Part shown: piece by piece, positions 50,342 through 63,113 of the stretch
Layout of the letters: the number at the start of each line of letters is the position of its first letter
How positions within the stretch are numbered: the stretch's first letter is position 1
Assembly (NCBI GenBank): GCA_920105625.2
Contig: CAKKTE020000278.1
Coordinates: forward strand, 186,001 to 250,000
Reading direction: 5' to 3'
DNA: 64,000 bases
DNA from: Clusia tigrina
Taxonomy: Eukaryota > Arthropoda > Insecta > Diptera > Clusiidae
Made by a program: the position numbers and the translations under genes
The notes under the pieces: generated by a model
Databases searched by the model: none
What the model saw: the letters and a program-made list of their open reading frames with translations, nothing else
Told to the model about the DNA's origin: nothing

Positions 50342-52399
50342 GCCCAGCTTCCGTCGCGAAGTTTCCAGAAATTTCTGTTGCTGTATCAGTCAAACGTAAC
50401 CGGCATTATCGATGCAGAATTCGGCTTGTTGTCAAGCACGTGGCATTGTTTGTAGCGGCAGCGCTCTGTTGTTGTTGTTGATGATGTCATGCGCGTCGAT
50501 CATACTGCTTATTAGGGGTGGGTTTTTCCGATTGCTTCTAATAGTGAATAAATTAAATTCTTCTGGAACAATCGAGTGCGGCACGTGGTTCGTTTGAAAA
50601 ATGGTGGTGTGGCAAAAGAATTATGTTGGGGCAAAATTTATGCGGAAATTTTGCTCCTTACAAACTGCACTGTCTACTCGCTCATTTGCACATAATTTTC
50701 GCTCGTTCATATTTAATTTTTGAGACGAATAACCGCATTGGTGCGTCGTTCGGGCTTTGTAGGCCGACTGGTGTTGCCCGTAGCTCATCTTGTCGTTGCT
50801 CTGTTATTCTTCTCTGTTACTGTTGCTTTGTTGGAGTTGAAAAGAAGAAAAATAAACTAATTTTGAAAGAAGATATAAGTGTTTCCTCCTTGTTCCTTCT
50901 GCAGCCGTGCCAACACTGCATATTTGTGTTAAAATTTTTGTGTCGAATAGCCGCACTAGTTTATTCACCCACTTAGCTCACAATCTCAGCACTAAAGCAC
51001 GCTCTTATTTAATTTCCTGAGCCGCATAACCACATTGGTTTATTCGCTCACTAGCACACAATTATTTGCACCAATGCTCGCTCAAATTTAAAATTTTGAG
51101 TCGAATAACCGCATTGGTTTATTCGCTTATTTGCACAAAATTTTCGCTCGCTCATATTTAAATTTTGAGACGAATAACTGCACTGGTCTATTCGCTCATT
51201 TGCACCTAATTGTCGCTCGCTCATATTTAATTTTTGAGACGAATAACCGCATTGGTACGTCGTTCCGGCTTTGTAGGCCGACTGGTGTTGCCCGTAGCTT
51301 ATCTTGTCGTTGCTCTGTTATTTTTCTCTGTTACTGTTGCTCTGTTGGAGTTGAAAAGAAGAAAAATAAACTAATTTTGAAAGAAGATATAAGTGGTTCC
51401 TCCTTGTTCCTTCTGCAGCCGTGCCAACACTGCATATTTGTGTTAAAATTTTTGAGTCGAATAACCGCACTAGTTTATTCACCCACTTAGCTCACAATCT
51501 CAGCACTAAAGCACGCTCTTATTTAATTTCCTGAGCCGCATAACCACATTGGTTTATTCGCTCACTAGCACGCAATTATTTGCACCAATGCTCGCTCTTA
51601 CATAATTTTGGAGCCGAATAATCACTTTGGTTAATTCGCTCTCTAGCACAAAATATTTTGTACCAATGCTCGCTCAACTTTCAAATTTTGTGTCGAATAA
51701 CCGCATTGGTTTATTCGCTCATTTGCACAAAATTTTCGCTCGCACATATTTAAGTTTTGAGACGAATAACTGCACTGGTCTATTCGCTCATTTGCACATC
51801 ATTTTCGCTCGCTCATATTTAAATTTTGAGACGAATAACCGCACTGGTCTTTGCGCTCATTTCCACATAATTTTCGCTCGTTCATATTTAAATTTTGAGA
51901 CGAATAACCGCTTTGGTTTATTCGCTCATTTGCACATAATTTTCGCTCGCTCGTAACTAAATTTTGAGACGAATAATCGCACTGGTCTATTCTCTCATTT
52001 GCACCTAATTGTCGCTCGCTCATATTTAATTTTTGAGACCAATAACCGCATTGGTTTATTCGCTCATTTGCACAAAACTTTCAGCACCAAGCACGCGCAC
52101 ACGCAGACACGCCGCCTCTCTGTCGACCGCCAGCAAGGCGGCAGCCATTGCTTATTCTAAAGAAATGAATTTCATGAATTTACATTGAATTTTAGTTGGA
52201 TGATTATTGAGAATTTAAATTGGTGATTTTACAAAGAATTTTATGCTGGATTATTTTAAAGTGAATTTGAATCTGATGTTTATAATGGGAATATGAATTG
52301 GATGATTTTACAGAGAATTTGATGTTGGTTGATTTTAAGGTGAATTTGATGTAGCTGCTGCTGTTGGTATTGATATTATTGTTGTTGTTAGTGCGGATG

Positions 52400-52889
52400 T
52401 AACTCGCGCCGCCTGACTTCTTCAAATATGTGAATTTGTAAGAGGCCGCTATTTGCTCATTGCTATGCAACGCAGCGGTGAACCAATCGCGAAAACCGTG
52501 CCACTTGGTCACGCTGCCGTCAAATTCCCCCTAAGTGTTCTGGAGGTCATGCTGCTGGAACGACATGGTCAGCTGCACTGAGATCGGCTCCTTTGCACTC
52601 TGCTCTGCGCTCCTTGCTGGGCCCACTTGTTCAGTTTTACCCTTCAGAGCACCGCTCGCTCCGAAGTACCGCCGCTCTGCTCGCTCCATCGATCTGTCTA
52701 GATCGGCGCTCCCGTCGCGCTTCGCTCGGGATGCCTACTCCTCATGGAGTTAGCATCCCACTGTTGCTCCATACGATTCAAACGCACCTTGGCTTCATCA
52801 AGCCCTAGTCGCCCAAACTCGTCAGCTTTGGCGTGCTCTGCCGCTCTTCGGATGGCTTTGTAGGCCGACTGGTGTTGCCCGTAGCTCAT
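52400..52889 (-). pseudogene. gag: BEL/Pao gag N-terminal part (copy B, unit 2)
   Basis: Duplicate of 48541-49039 created by the tandem duplication: MSYGQHQSAYKAIRRAAEHA at 52889 and WHGFRDWFTAALHSNEQIAA at 52512, then the repeat block. It carries the same truncation after YLKKS. Confidence 0.8.
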
Positions 52890-54290
52890 CTTGTCGTTGC
52901 TCTGTTATTTTTCTCTGTTACTGTTGCTCTGTTGGTGTTAAAAAGAAGAAAAATAAACTAATTTTGAAAGAAGAAATAAGTGTTTCCTCCTTGTTCCTTC
53001 TGCAGCCGTGCAAACACTGCATATTTGTGTTAAAATTTTTGAGTCGAATAACCGCACTCGTTTATTCACCCACTTAGCTCACAATCTGAACACTAAAGCA
53101 CGCTCTTATTTAATTTCCTGAGCCACATAACCACATTGGTTTATGCGCTCACTAGCACGCAATTATTTGCACCAATGCTCGCTCTTACATAATTTTTGAG
53201 CCGAATAACCACATTGGCTAAATCGCTCATTAGCACGAAATTATTTGCACCAATGCTCGCTCTTATATAATTTTTTGAGCCGAATAACCACATTGGTTAA
53301 TTCGCTCTCTAGCACAAAATATTTTGCACCAATGCTCGCTCAAATTTAAAATTTTGAGTCGAATAACCGCATTGGTTTATTCGCTCATTTGTACAAAATT
53401 TTCGTTCGCTCATATTTAAATTTTGAGACGAATAACTGCACTGGTCTATTCGCTCATTTGCACATAATTTTCGCTCGTTCATATTTAAATTTTGAGACGA
53501 ATAACCGCATTGGTTTATTCGCTCATTTGCACATAATTTTCGCTCGCTCGTAACTAAATTTTGAGACGAATAACCGCACTGGTCTATTCTCTCATTTGCA
53601 CCTAATTGTCGCTCGCTCAAATTTAATTTTTGAGACGAATAACCGCTTTGGTGCGTCGTTCGGGCTTTGTAGGCCGACTGGTGTTGCCCGTAGCTCATCT
53701 TGTCGTTGCTCTGTTAATTTTCTCTGTTACTGTTGCTCTGTTGGAGTTGAAAAGAAGAAAAATGAACTAATTTTGAAAGAAGATATAAGTGGTTCCTCCT
53801 TGTTCCTTCTGCAGCCGTGCCAACACTGCATATTTGTGTTAAAATTTTTGAGTCGAAAACCGCTCTGGTTTATTCACCCAATTAGCTCACAATCTCAGCA
53901 CTAAAGCACTCTCTTATTTAATTTCCTGAGCCGCATAACCACATTGGTTTATTCGCTCACTAGCACGCAATTATTTGCACCAATGCTCGCTCTTACATAA
54001 TTTTTGAGCCGAATAACCACTTTGGTTAATTCGCTCTCTAGCACAAAATATTTTGCACCAATGCTCGCTCAAATTTCAAATTTTGAGTCGAATAACCGCA
54101 TTGGTTTATTCGCTCATTTGCACATACTTTTCGCTCGCTCGTAACTAAATTTTGAGACGAATAACCGCACTGGTCTATTCTCTCATTTGCACCTAATTGT
54201 CGCTCGCTCATATTTAATTTTTGAGACCAATAACCGCATTGGTTTATTCTGTCATTTGCACAAAACTTTCAGCACCAAGCACGCGCACAC

Positions 54291-55848
54291 GCAGACACGC
54301 CGTCTCTCTGTCGGCCGCCAGCAAGGCGGCAGCCATTGCGCAGCATACTTCGCATCTCTATGGCTGCGTCGCATAGTGCTTGCCTGCGCATATTCTCTGC
54401 ACAAAACTCTCACTGTGTCTGCTGCGCACATTACACTCACCCCTAACTTATTTTAGCTTTCATGATTTTATTTTATTTTTATTTTGCTCAAGCCCAATGC
54501 ACTGTACCAATTTGTCGTATGTGCTTTGAGCACATACGTCCTTGGTTTACTATTTTTTTTTTTTTTTTTTTAGCATTGCAGTGTTGGCACTGCTCCTATT
54601 ACTGTGGACTGTATTTTACCTTTTTATTATATTGTTCTATCATTTATTTCTTTCTCTGAATTTAGTCTATTTCTTTCTGTACCTGCCTGTGCTCTCTTCG
54701 CTCTGCTCACATACCATATTATATGTTCCGAATGCGTATTGCGTATTCAGCAATTGATGCTCTTTTAGCGCGTTGCGCTTGCTCTCTTTTTCCTTCCCGC
54801 AGGCACAACGGAACAAAGGAATTCAAAGGAAAGAAATATCTATTACCAAACCTGCCATTACACAATCGCACATACATACATATATACATGCATATACGAT
54901 CTGCGTTTCCATAGAGTCTGGCGTATTTTCATAGGAACGCTTAAAATAAAGGCGCAATTAAGTTTTGCACTTAATATGGATATGTATGTACATATATAGC
55001 TACTTAGTACTACAAACATACGCATGTACGAGTATATGCGATCTGCTTTTACATAGCTCTGACGTTATCTCAAATGAATGCCTAAATTAAAGGCGCAATT
55101 TCATTGTGCCCATAAATACTTACAGCGCTACTTAATACTGTAAGTCCATGTACATATTTACATGCATCGCACCATACTTGCTGTATTGCATAGATCACTG
55201 GTACGATCCGGCTCGACATGGACCAACGTATCGAATCGACAATGAAACTACGGCAATACTTACCGCAATTCAATGGAAATAAAACCCAATCTGTTTAGGT
55301 GGAAAAAGCTTATGAAAAAACCACTTTTTATTTTTTCTTAACTGAGCTCAACAGATTACTGGGAATTATGCGATGCATGTGTACAAAATATAATTGGACG
55401 CACAATACAATACATTACAAGCACCTACAGATATACATGTATATAAATATATATTGAAACACATATATTCAGCGAATATATGTGTACATAAATTTGCTCT
55501 AAGAATACCTGTGGCACCGCTCATACTTGCTCTTGTGTATAGGATCCTTCTCTAAGATCCCCTGCTCTGCACCTCTTGCCTGGCTTAGCTCCCTGCACAT
55601 AGATTGCACTTGTATATTTGTGCACTGCACATCACCACTGCACTCTCGCACTGCCTCCTTGGCACATAGATTGCACTTGTATATTTGTGCACTACACGTC
55701 ACTACTGCACTGCTCCTTGTGCTCTCTCGCACTGCTCCCTTGGCACAACCGCACAGCTCCATCGTCAGAAACGAACTAAACTTTAAAATACTCGCTGAAC
55801 TTATTTTCGCTATGTGCGAAACTCAAACGCATGTTTGCATTTGATACA
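54291..55848 (-). repeat. BEL/Pao 5' LTR, U3 side (copy B, uninterrupted)
   Basis: Collinear with 8660-9292 plus 20116-21059 in copy A. Begins TGTATCAAATGC on the minus strand at 55848. It contains the empty Gypsy target GTCT at 54916-54919 within ATAGAGTCTGGCG. Spacer 55849-56240 beyond it matches 21060-21499. Confidence 0.75.
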
Positions 55849-57117
55849 CAAACCTATACTTAACATTGCGAAATATCCATTTATCGAACCACGGCAACTA
55901 TTTTCAGCACAAACCATAATACAGTACTGGTAGGTGACCACTCATAATTAAACATACTTTAGAAGCAACTTTTTTTGCTGCCAAAAAAACCAGGAACTGA
56001 TCGATTTCACAAATTTGCGCTTTCGCCTCCACCTTTCTATTGAATCAATATTTATTCTTCGTACTTGGAAATACATATTCGCCAATTTTATTTTGAACTA
56101 AATTACGCCGATTTGTATCTTCGTCGAAAAAGGTATCCCCATTTCTATTCTACAGAATTACGATAGTTAGTGCACACACCGGTGATGAATATATAAAGAA
56201 ATCTGTAATTTTCTATCTACATTTTGAATTACATTCATTAACTATTTTCACCTTCTCGGGGTACGAAGGCTTAAATGATTGCAATTACCCAATGGGTTGG
56301 GATGGCGGAGTTTCGGCTCATATGGGATCACCCTAGCGGGCTGACTACTGCGGAGTAATCCAACTAAGCACTGTCTCCCTCCTAATCCAGGGTGTTCTTG
56401 GGATCGTGCCCATTGGATGTTGTTTTGCAGCCAGGAGGTAAATTAGGCTGTATTTGAACGGAGCTCCCCTTCCTGATACCAGGCCACGTCAGGTAGTAAC
56501 GGGGGCCTAGCCGTACGGAGTACTGCCATAGTTGACCAACCCCTTCGAGAGGGTGGCCGTACGAACCAGATGGATAAAACATAAAAACTGACGAGCGGTC
56601 TATAAACGCTAATTCGGATGCAAATCCAAAATCCCCGCATACTCTGCGGCGGCTATTGCAGCTAAGGACGACTGGCCTGGCACAAGCAATGCCACGTGCT
56701 GCGGTAGTGTTGCTAATCTGAGAACCAAGAGGTTATACAAAGAGAAGTGGGCTGCTTTCCGGACGGTCAACCGCTTGTCGCGGGATCCATAGAAGGAGAG
56801 GACGGTGAAGCAGAAAGCTTCCCTCGGGTGGGCGACGAAAGTCGTGAAGGAGTAGACTTCTAAACGTCAACGGTCCCTAGAGGAGACCACCCACCCTGAC
56901 CCAAAGAAATTAAAAAAGCGCGGTATTCTCACCACGTAGTCCTTCAGCGAAGTGCTGAAAGGACACCAGGTCATGGCGGTCATAGATCGCAATAACCCGG
57001 CTGGCGGTATCTCTCCTAAGTGCTGGAAAAAGGTAGAAGTCAGCTCTACCTCCAGCTTATGAAGGAATTCCCAGGTGGTTTCCCTATTTTCGCGACAGCG
57101 GATGGCATCAGGGACAC

Positions 57118-57384
57118 GTGAACCTGATTGCCTGCGCGGATCAAAGGGCAGTCGACCTATATGGGATTGCGATCTCCAGGATAGGTGAAGCTTGGCCAGG
57201 CGAAATGCTCGAAGTTGTATCTAGGGAGCTGATCCCTAATAGATGTACAACGCGTCCTTCGATCCCAGCCGAACCTTCTGACCCTGAGGCTATCTTGGAG
57301 ATCTTTAGGTTGAGCAACCAGCAGCTCCCGACTAAAAATTGGAAGGTGACTAAGGTAGAGAAACCAAAAGGGGATTCCAGGTAA
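57118..57384 (+). pseudogene. LOA LINE ORF1 remnant (copy B)
   Basis: Same 88-codon stretch as 22405-22671 with one visible residue change (NRCTTRP for NRCRTRP). It ends at the same TAA. Confidence 0.6.
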
Positions 57385-57691
57385 GTAACCCTTGTGGTGA
57401 ACGCCGAATCTCTGGCGATTCTGGCTGAATCCAATTGGGTCGTGGGCTACGGCTTCTCATAAACAAGCCTCAAGGTCTATAAAAATGACGGGCAACCGTC
57501 TGATATGGATCAAGTGGGAGTCAATCCTTTAGGGGTAACATCTGATCCTACAGCTGCTGAGGACTCCGCCATGCACCCGAAACGCAGTGACTCTATGTCA
57601 ACTTTGGGGGGTTTGGAGAGATCCTACGGATAATCACGCTCAGTGAGGAGGAAGTAATCTGGAGTCAGACTCGGAGTCTGAGGCTGATGTC

Positions 57692-60290
57692 ATGATGGTG
57701 GAGGTGATTTTTGATCGGATATCAAATTGGAGAGTTTTAGAAGTTCACTCCTTTTCGGCTCATAGGTTAATTCAGTTTCATCTTCTAGATAGTCTACCTA
57801 GCCCTAAAGCTTTTAGAAATGTCAGGAAGGCAAATTGGGACCTCTACAAGGTGACTGTAGCTAGAATACTACCTCAGAACGTCACAAGTACAAGCACGTG
57901 TGGCGAAACTGATAGGTCTGTGGAGCTTCTAGTTGTTGCGCTTAATAAGGGTCTATTAGTCTCTTGCCCCTCAGTAGACCCAGAGGGAAACAAAAACCCA
58001 CATGGTGGAAAGAGGAAATTAGGGGACTCAGAAAAAAGTGTAGGAGACTTTTCAACAACGTAAAGAAGTCTAGAGACACTGCAGACTGGGCTATATATAA
58101 GGCAGCACTCAGAGCCTTCAAAAGTAAGCTTAGGAAGGCACAAAGAGAATTATGGATAAACTTTTGCGGTAACGTAGAATATATCTGTGAGGCGTCCAGG
58201 TTGAGGAAGATCCTATTAATTGCTCCAATGGTACCTGGTTACCTGAGGAGGGAGGACTTGACTTCAAATAGTAATGAGACTCTAGAGCTTCTTGTAGAGA
58301 CTCACTTCCCTGGTTGCTCGAGCACCATTCCGCGGAGAACAAAACACACAGCTCCAGGCGAATTAAGGCACATTAGTCTGTCCTCCTTTTGTCTGAAAAT
58401 CCTGGAAAGGTTGTTAGACATTCATCTGAGGCTCACTAAAGAAAGACGAAGCTGTCAGTGTCTCAGCATGCTTACTTCAACTGTATATCGGTTGAAACCG
58501 TTTGACACTCTTTAGTCTCTAGTGTTGAGTGCTCCCTGTATAACAAGGAGTTCTCCATAGTGGCTTTCCTAGACATGGAGGGAGCTTTTAACAACATTAA
58601 ATCAGCGGGCAATAATCGGTGCGATGCGAGACTTGGAGATGGAACCCGCCTTAGCAGGTGGATTGAAAACATGCTTAGCAGCAGGATAATCAATTCACAG
58701 CTGGGGGCAGCGTCGGCCAAGGAGTCCGTGTGCAGAGGCACACCTCTAGGTGGAGTTCTTTTCTCCTACTCTGGAGTCTTTCGGTAAATGAGCTGCTTGT
58801 TCGACTTGAGAGGGAAGGGTGCAAGGTGGTTGCGTATCCGAAAGATATTGCTATTAGTATCTCGGAAAAATACATATCTACTTTGAGGGACTTGATGCAA
58901 CACATGTTGAACGTTCTCTCTAAATGGGCTACTGACTGTGGATTGGGGGTTAATCCTTAAGCTGGTGCTCTTCACTAGGAAGTATAAAATTCCTCAATTT
59001 ATCGCTCCAAAACTAATAGGTGTAGATATTAACGTACTCGAGGAGGCTAAATATCTGGGCGTGATCCTAGATATGAAGCTGAACTGGAAGGCTAATATAA
59101 GCGAATGCATTAGGAAGGCCCAGGTAGCTTGCAAAAGAGTTATTATTAAAAAATGTGGGTTACAGCCTGAGGTAGCCTATTGGATATACACAGCTTTGGT
59201 AGGACCAGTCCTTTTTTATGGGGTGCTTGCTTGGTGGACTGCCCTAAGTAAGTCCACATACAACAGCAGAGATATTCATAAGTAGTGCCATTAGAGCGAC
59301 TCCAACTTCAGCATGGGACGTTGTGCTCAATCTGCTGCCTTGTAGGCTTTTGGGCGAAAAAGTGGCTGCCAACTCAGCTATAAGGCTAAAAGCTACGTAT
59401 CAATAGGTTGCCAAGAACGTAGGTCATGCGTCTATTTTAAGACATTTAGAGGCTATTCCTGACTGTTTCAATTACTTCAGACCAATTTATGCCTTCAATG
59501 GAATGTGCAGGATCTCCATTCCCTCCAGGTACGAATGGAAGGACGGCATCCCCCCCGCATGCAAAATGGATTCGCAACTACACAGATGGATCCAAGTAGG
59601 GTGGGAGGCGGTGTATTCTCAGAAGATTTTTACATTTTGTCTTGGCTAAGAAAGAAGAAGGTACATGGTATTTGCATTCTGTCCGACAGCCAAGCAGCTT
59701 TGCGCTCCCTGGATTCGGCTATTATCACCTCAAAAGCGGTCAGGAGCTGCCGCAAATCTTTAGACGAGATAGCTAAGCAGACTCGTCTGCATCTGTGCTG
59801 GGTTCCCGGCCACAGAGATATTCCAGGGAACTGAAAGGCGGATGAAATTGCCCGTTAGGGTATTACCATAGCGATTGAACCAAATAGGTCGAAATTCGGT
59901 ATTCCTATTGCCACATGTAAGCTCTTAGTAAATACAATATCCTTAGGCACAGCGGGCAGGCGCTGGTCTGAGTTTTCAGGATGTAAAATAACTAGACAAA
60001 CCTGGTCAGAGATAAATGTCAAGCGCTCTAAGGCCCTAGTGGCTCTAAATAGACAATGCATAGGGTCCGTGATTAGCGTCCTAACGGGACACTGGACAGC
60101 AGGGGATTGACCCTAACGACTTCTGCAGGAGTTGCACGAGGAGGTTGTGGACGAGGAGGAGGAAGATTCCAATGTTCACCTGTTATGCACGTGTCCAACG
60201 CTGTCCAGAAGGAGGCGCACTTTCCTACGCAACTATTTTCTGGACTCTTTGGGAGATATCTCAAAAAAAAAGATTAGCTCCATCAACTGC
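57692..60290 (+). pseudogene. LOA LINE ORF2 remnants: RT and RNase H (copy B)
   Basis: Pieces include ISLSSFCLKILERLLDIHLR (58360-58430, RT block lost in copy A), IVAFLDMEGAFNNIKSA-like sequence (seen as MAFLDMEGAFNNIKSAGNN, with the first catalytic Asp), RGTPLGGVLFSY, VLEEAKYLGVILDMKLNWKA, then RNase H ILSDSQAALRSLDS and LCWVPGHRDIPGN. Frameshifts and deletions (near 59270 and 59635) interrupt it. Confidence 0.82.
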
Positions 60291-60769
60291 TTCATTAAAA
60301 GCTCCAAATGGCTGGACATTTCAAAGGGATGGGACCTGATGTCTCATGCGGTATCACAAAGCGTCAATGTTGGCCTAAGTGCGTCATTCGGGCGGCCGCC
60401 TTACCTACCTTATATTATATCAATACCCTAGCAGCTAGACTCACACGCCGAGGGCCGCAGGTTCAACTCCTGCCACGGGCTTGGTCTCCAAAATGCTTCT
60501 TTCTGTAAACTCATTTTGTGTTCGAGTCGAACGCATCTCTAGCTAGTACTGATTCCACCAACACCTTGCAGTCATAATTAATTATGGTGTCAGATATAAT
60601 AATAGTAATAATAATAATAATTAGATTCCGAACGAAATAATAAAATGGTACCAATACTCGGAAGTGTATAAGTCTTAAAAAATAAATTTTTTGGTCGATT
60701 AATACACACCACATTTTTTCTCGATTACTTTCCTTAATTCTATTAGAAGCCATACAAGTAGATATATAG

Positions 60770-62470
60770 ATATATTTAAGGGTGTTACACACCAGGACCT
60801 GAAAAATCTATTGTTATGCCCCTATTTATTTGAAAGATGAGGATAGTCTCTTCTAAAGATCTTCTGTCAGGTTAATTTCCGACAGGAATTCATATATTTT
60901 GGAGGAATCAATTTGAGGGATCTTGCTCATATCTAAGATATATTCTACAAAACACCTGAGTCTTTTGTGTGCCAATGGTCAGCAATCTGTCATCAGGTGC
61001 AGTGAGGTTTCGTTACTTTCTCCATAGAATCGGCAGATGTCATCTGAAGATATACCCAACTTATTCATATGGTCCGCTTAAAATCCCTGTGATGAATCTT
61101 AATTTACTCCGAGGCATATTTATTTACTCCTTAGCTCTTTTAGGATTAAAATCGACCAGAAGAGCTTTGGACTGTCTTAGTCCCGGAAGAGTTTTCCAGG
61201 TTTGACTTCTTTTTGCATCTTCAGGCTACACTTCTTTAGACCTTCAATGGTATTGGATGATAGTCCACAGAGGGCCGTTGAAAGGAGAGTCCACAGACTT
61301 TCTTGCTAAGCTATCAGCATTTTCATGTCCCTCTACTCCCATGTGGCCTGGCAGATTAGAAATAACTTGTTCATACTGCCTAGGAAGTTCAGTTTACCAA
61401 TACAGTCCCATTCAAGTTTAGACCTCACCAGGGGTGAGCTCAAACTCTTGAGTGGTGCTTGACTATCGGATAGTATCACGATGTTTTTCCCCGATATTTC
61501 CTGTCAATGTAGACCTGTGGACATCTTTCAATAGCGCAAATCTCCGCTTTAAAAATGCTTGGGAAAGAACCCATTGGTTCCCAGTAGTTGGGTCTAGGCC
61601 TAAATACTCCTGCCCCAGTTCCGTCCATTGTCTTAGAACCGTCAGTATACCATAAGAGAGAATTTTCTCTAATTTTAGACGTCTTTCCATTCATTTTTAC
61701 AACTAATCATTGTACTGTATTTCTGTGCAAAGTTGAATTATCTTGGCATAAAATCCTTGTGAGATTATAGTATGCCATATTCTTCATCTAAATTGTTACC
61801 CCATATATTTTGGGAGTAATTTGATTCTCTCGAGATAATTTCTTGTATTCTGCTAAGAGATTTCCTGGCAGAGTCTTGTATTACTAGATGTAAGGGTGTT
61901 AAATCTAGTACAACTTCCATTGCTGCCGTTGGACAGGTGCGGACAGCTCCTGTGATGACAAGGCAAACAAGGCGTTGTACTTGACTTAATACAGATTTTG
62001 CTGTCTTAAGTCTGACTCTATTAGACCAGGTTACAAAACCATAGGTGGTGATTGGTCTCTCCATCATGGTATACATCCAGTGAACGATTTTTGGGCTACA
62101 TCCCCAAGATTTACGAGCAAGCCGTCTACATAAGAAAGCTGTAGCCCTCTTGGTGGTTGCTGACAGGTGAGCCTTCCACAATAACTTTTTGTCGAAAATG
62201 ACTCTGAGGTATTTGGTCTCAGAGCTAATATCGCCTGTGTAGAAGAATAGTTTTCATGGTAAAGATCTCTTTGCAGTAAACGGGGCAATGGTGGTCTTTG
62301 AGGCGTTGATTTTTAAACCCATACAAGTAAGTGGCAAATTAAATATTCTGCCCAATTTCATTTTAATTCCTTTGAAAATATTATCTGAATTTAGTCCCGA
62401 TTTTTTTAAGCATTATAAAATTCCCCTACCACAGTTTATGCTGGAATTCAGTAACTACGGGTATTTTTGA
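60770..62470 (-). pseudogene. RNase-H-bearing LINE of the I/LOA group (copy B)
   Basis: Copy of 30726-32420 at offset 30049. Its open pieces (61476-61694 RNase H, 61765-62181 RT C-terminus) are residue-for-residue the same as in copy A. By eye no base differs from copy A between about 61109 and 62737, unlike the sequence on either side. Confidence 0.8.
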
Positions 62471-62724
62471 CGCAGTGGATGGCCGGAAAAATGTATAACG
62501 TATATCTGGCTCAAAATTATACCGGATTAGGCCAGTTAACAGGATGTTCGGCTCGGTTTAGTTTGTTACTGTTCATTATTAACTAGTGTCACATAAGGTA
62601 CTTTATTTAACGTTAATTTAAACAGCATGTAATCTGTTTTGGAAGTGGTTGTTATAAAGTGAACTATTAAATAATAGACACACTCGGACGAAGTAAATAC
62701 AAATATTGTATGCAAACGAGTATA

Positions 62725-63113
62725 AATGGACAGGGATCTACAGCGTGCAATTAGCTGCTCTAACAACAGCAGAAGCATGGACAAGAGAGACGAACGAGAT
62801 GCACATAGCCACCACAGCAACAGTAGTAGACAACGGATCGGTGCTACAGGGAGCCCGTGAACAGAGAAACGGATGCCAAATACAGCCGACTCAGCCACAC
62901 AATGGAACCATGTCACATTCCAAAGTTTAGAAGAGCTACAGGAATTGGAAGGAGCTAGTCTACCACAGGGCTTAGTAGCAGAAATTTTGCGTAAATCTAA
63001 AGAGGCACAAGAGAACCCGGCACAAAGACGATTACGGTTTATGCGAGACGCGTACCGGGTGACCCTCTGCCATGACGTGGGTAAAATTTCTCGTCGGTGA
63101 AGTTGGGAGGGCG
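62725..63113 (+). pseudogene. C-terminal ORF and polypurine tract of an Osvaldo-like element (copy B)
   Basis: Same frame as 32676-33051: MDRDLQRAISCSNNS-like start, the same TGA after ATGSP, then WNHVTFQSLEELQELEGASL and RFMRDAYRVTL, ending at TGA near 63100. The purine tract AAGTTGGGAGGGCG precedes the LTR. Confidence 0.7.

Larger units (their letters stand above)
49588..50662 (-). repeat. Solo LTR of an Osvaldo/Ulysses-like element (1075 bp)
   Basis: TGTACCGAACCCTC...GCTCCTTACA with target duplication AACT at 49584-49587 and 50663-50666. The tandem copy at 53434-53437 is the empty site (GAATAACTGCACTGG). The U5 end GCCGGATTGCCAGGGGTCGT matches the LTR at 390. Minus-strand TATA box CTATAAAAG is at 50333-50341, with a GTCGATG-rich repeat at 50117-50300 and a hairpin array at 49764-50085. 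It arose by LTR-LTR recombination of a full element. Confidence 0.93.
49040..54290 (-). repeat. Tandemly amplified BEL leader/LTR units with 69-bp minisatellites
   Basis: The leader (GCTCTGTTATTTTTCTCTGT and GAAAAATAAACTAATTTTGA) occurs five times, at about 49040-49180, 50745-50930, 51265-51440, 52880-53030 and 53665-53840, each followed by minisatellite units of the BEL LTR. Three copies (about 50740, 51255, 53645) share the same odd junction, GCGTCGTTCGGGCTTTGTAG (GTACGTCGTTCCGGC in one), which joins minisatellite directly to gag codons. A larger duplication repeats 48299-52147 at 52148 onwards, with junction GCCATTGC/TTATTC. Confidence 0.85.
56241..60640 (+). mobile_element. LOA-type LINE (copy B), broken
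   Basis: Collinear with copy A from CTCGGGGTACGAAGG to the TAA-rich tail near 60598-60625, with its T-arm-like GCAGG TTCAACT CCTGC at 60457-60473. Differences: most of the endonuclease is replaced by about 280 bp (57440-57720), while RT N-terminal sequence is retained at 58140-58650. It is uninterrupted at 60278, where copy A holds an LTR element. Confidence 0.8.
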
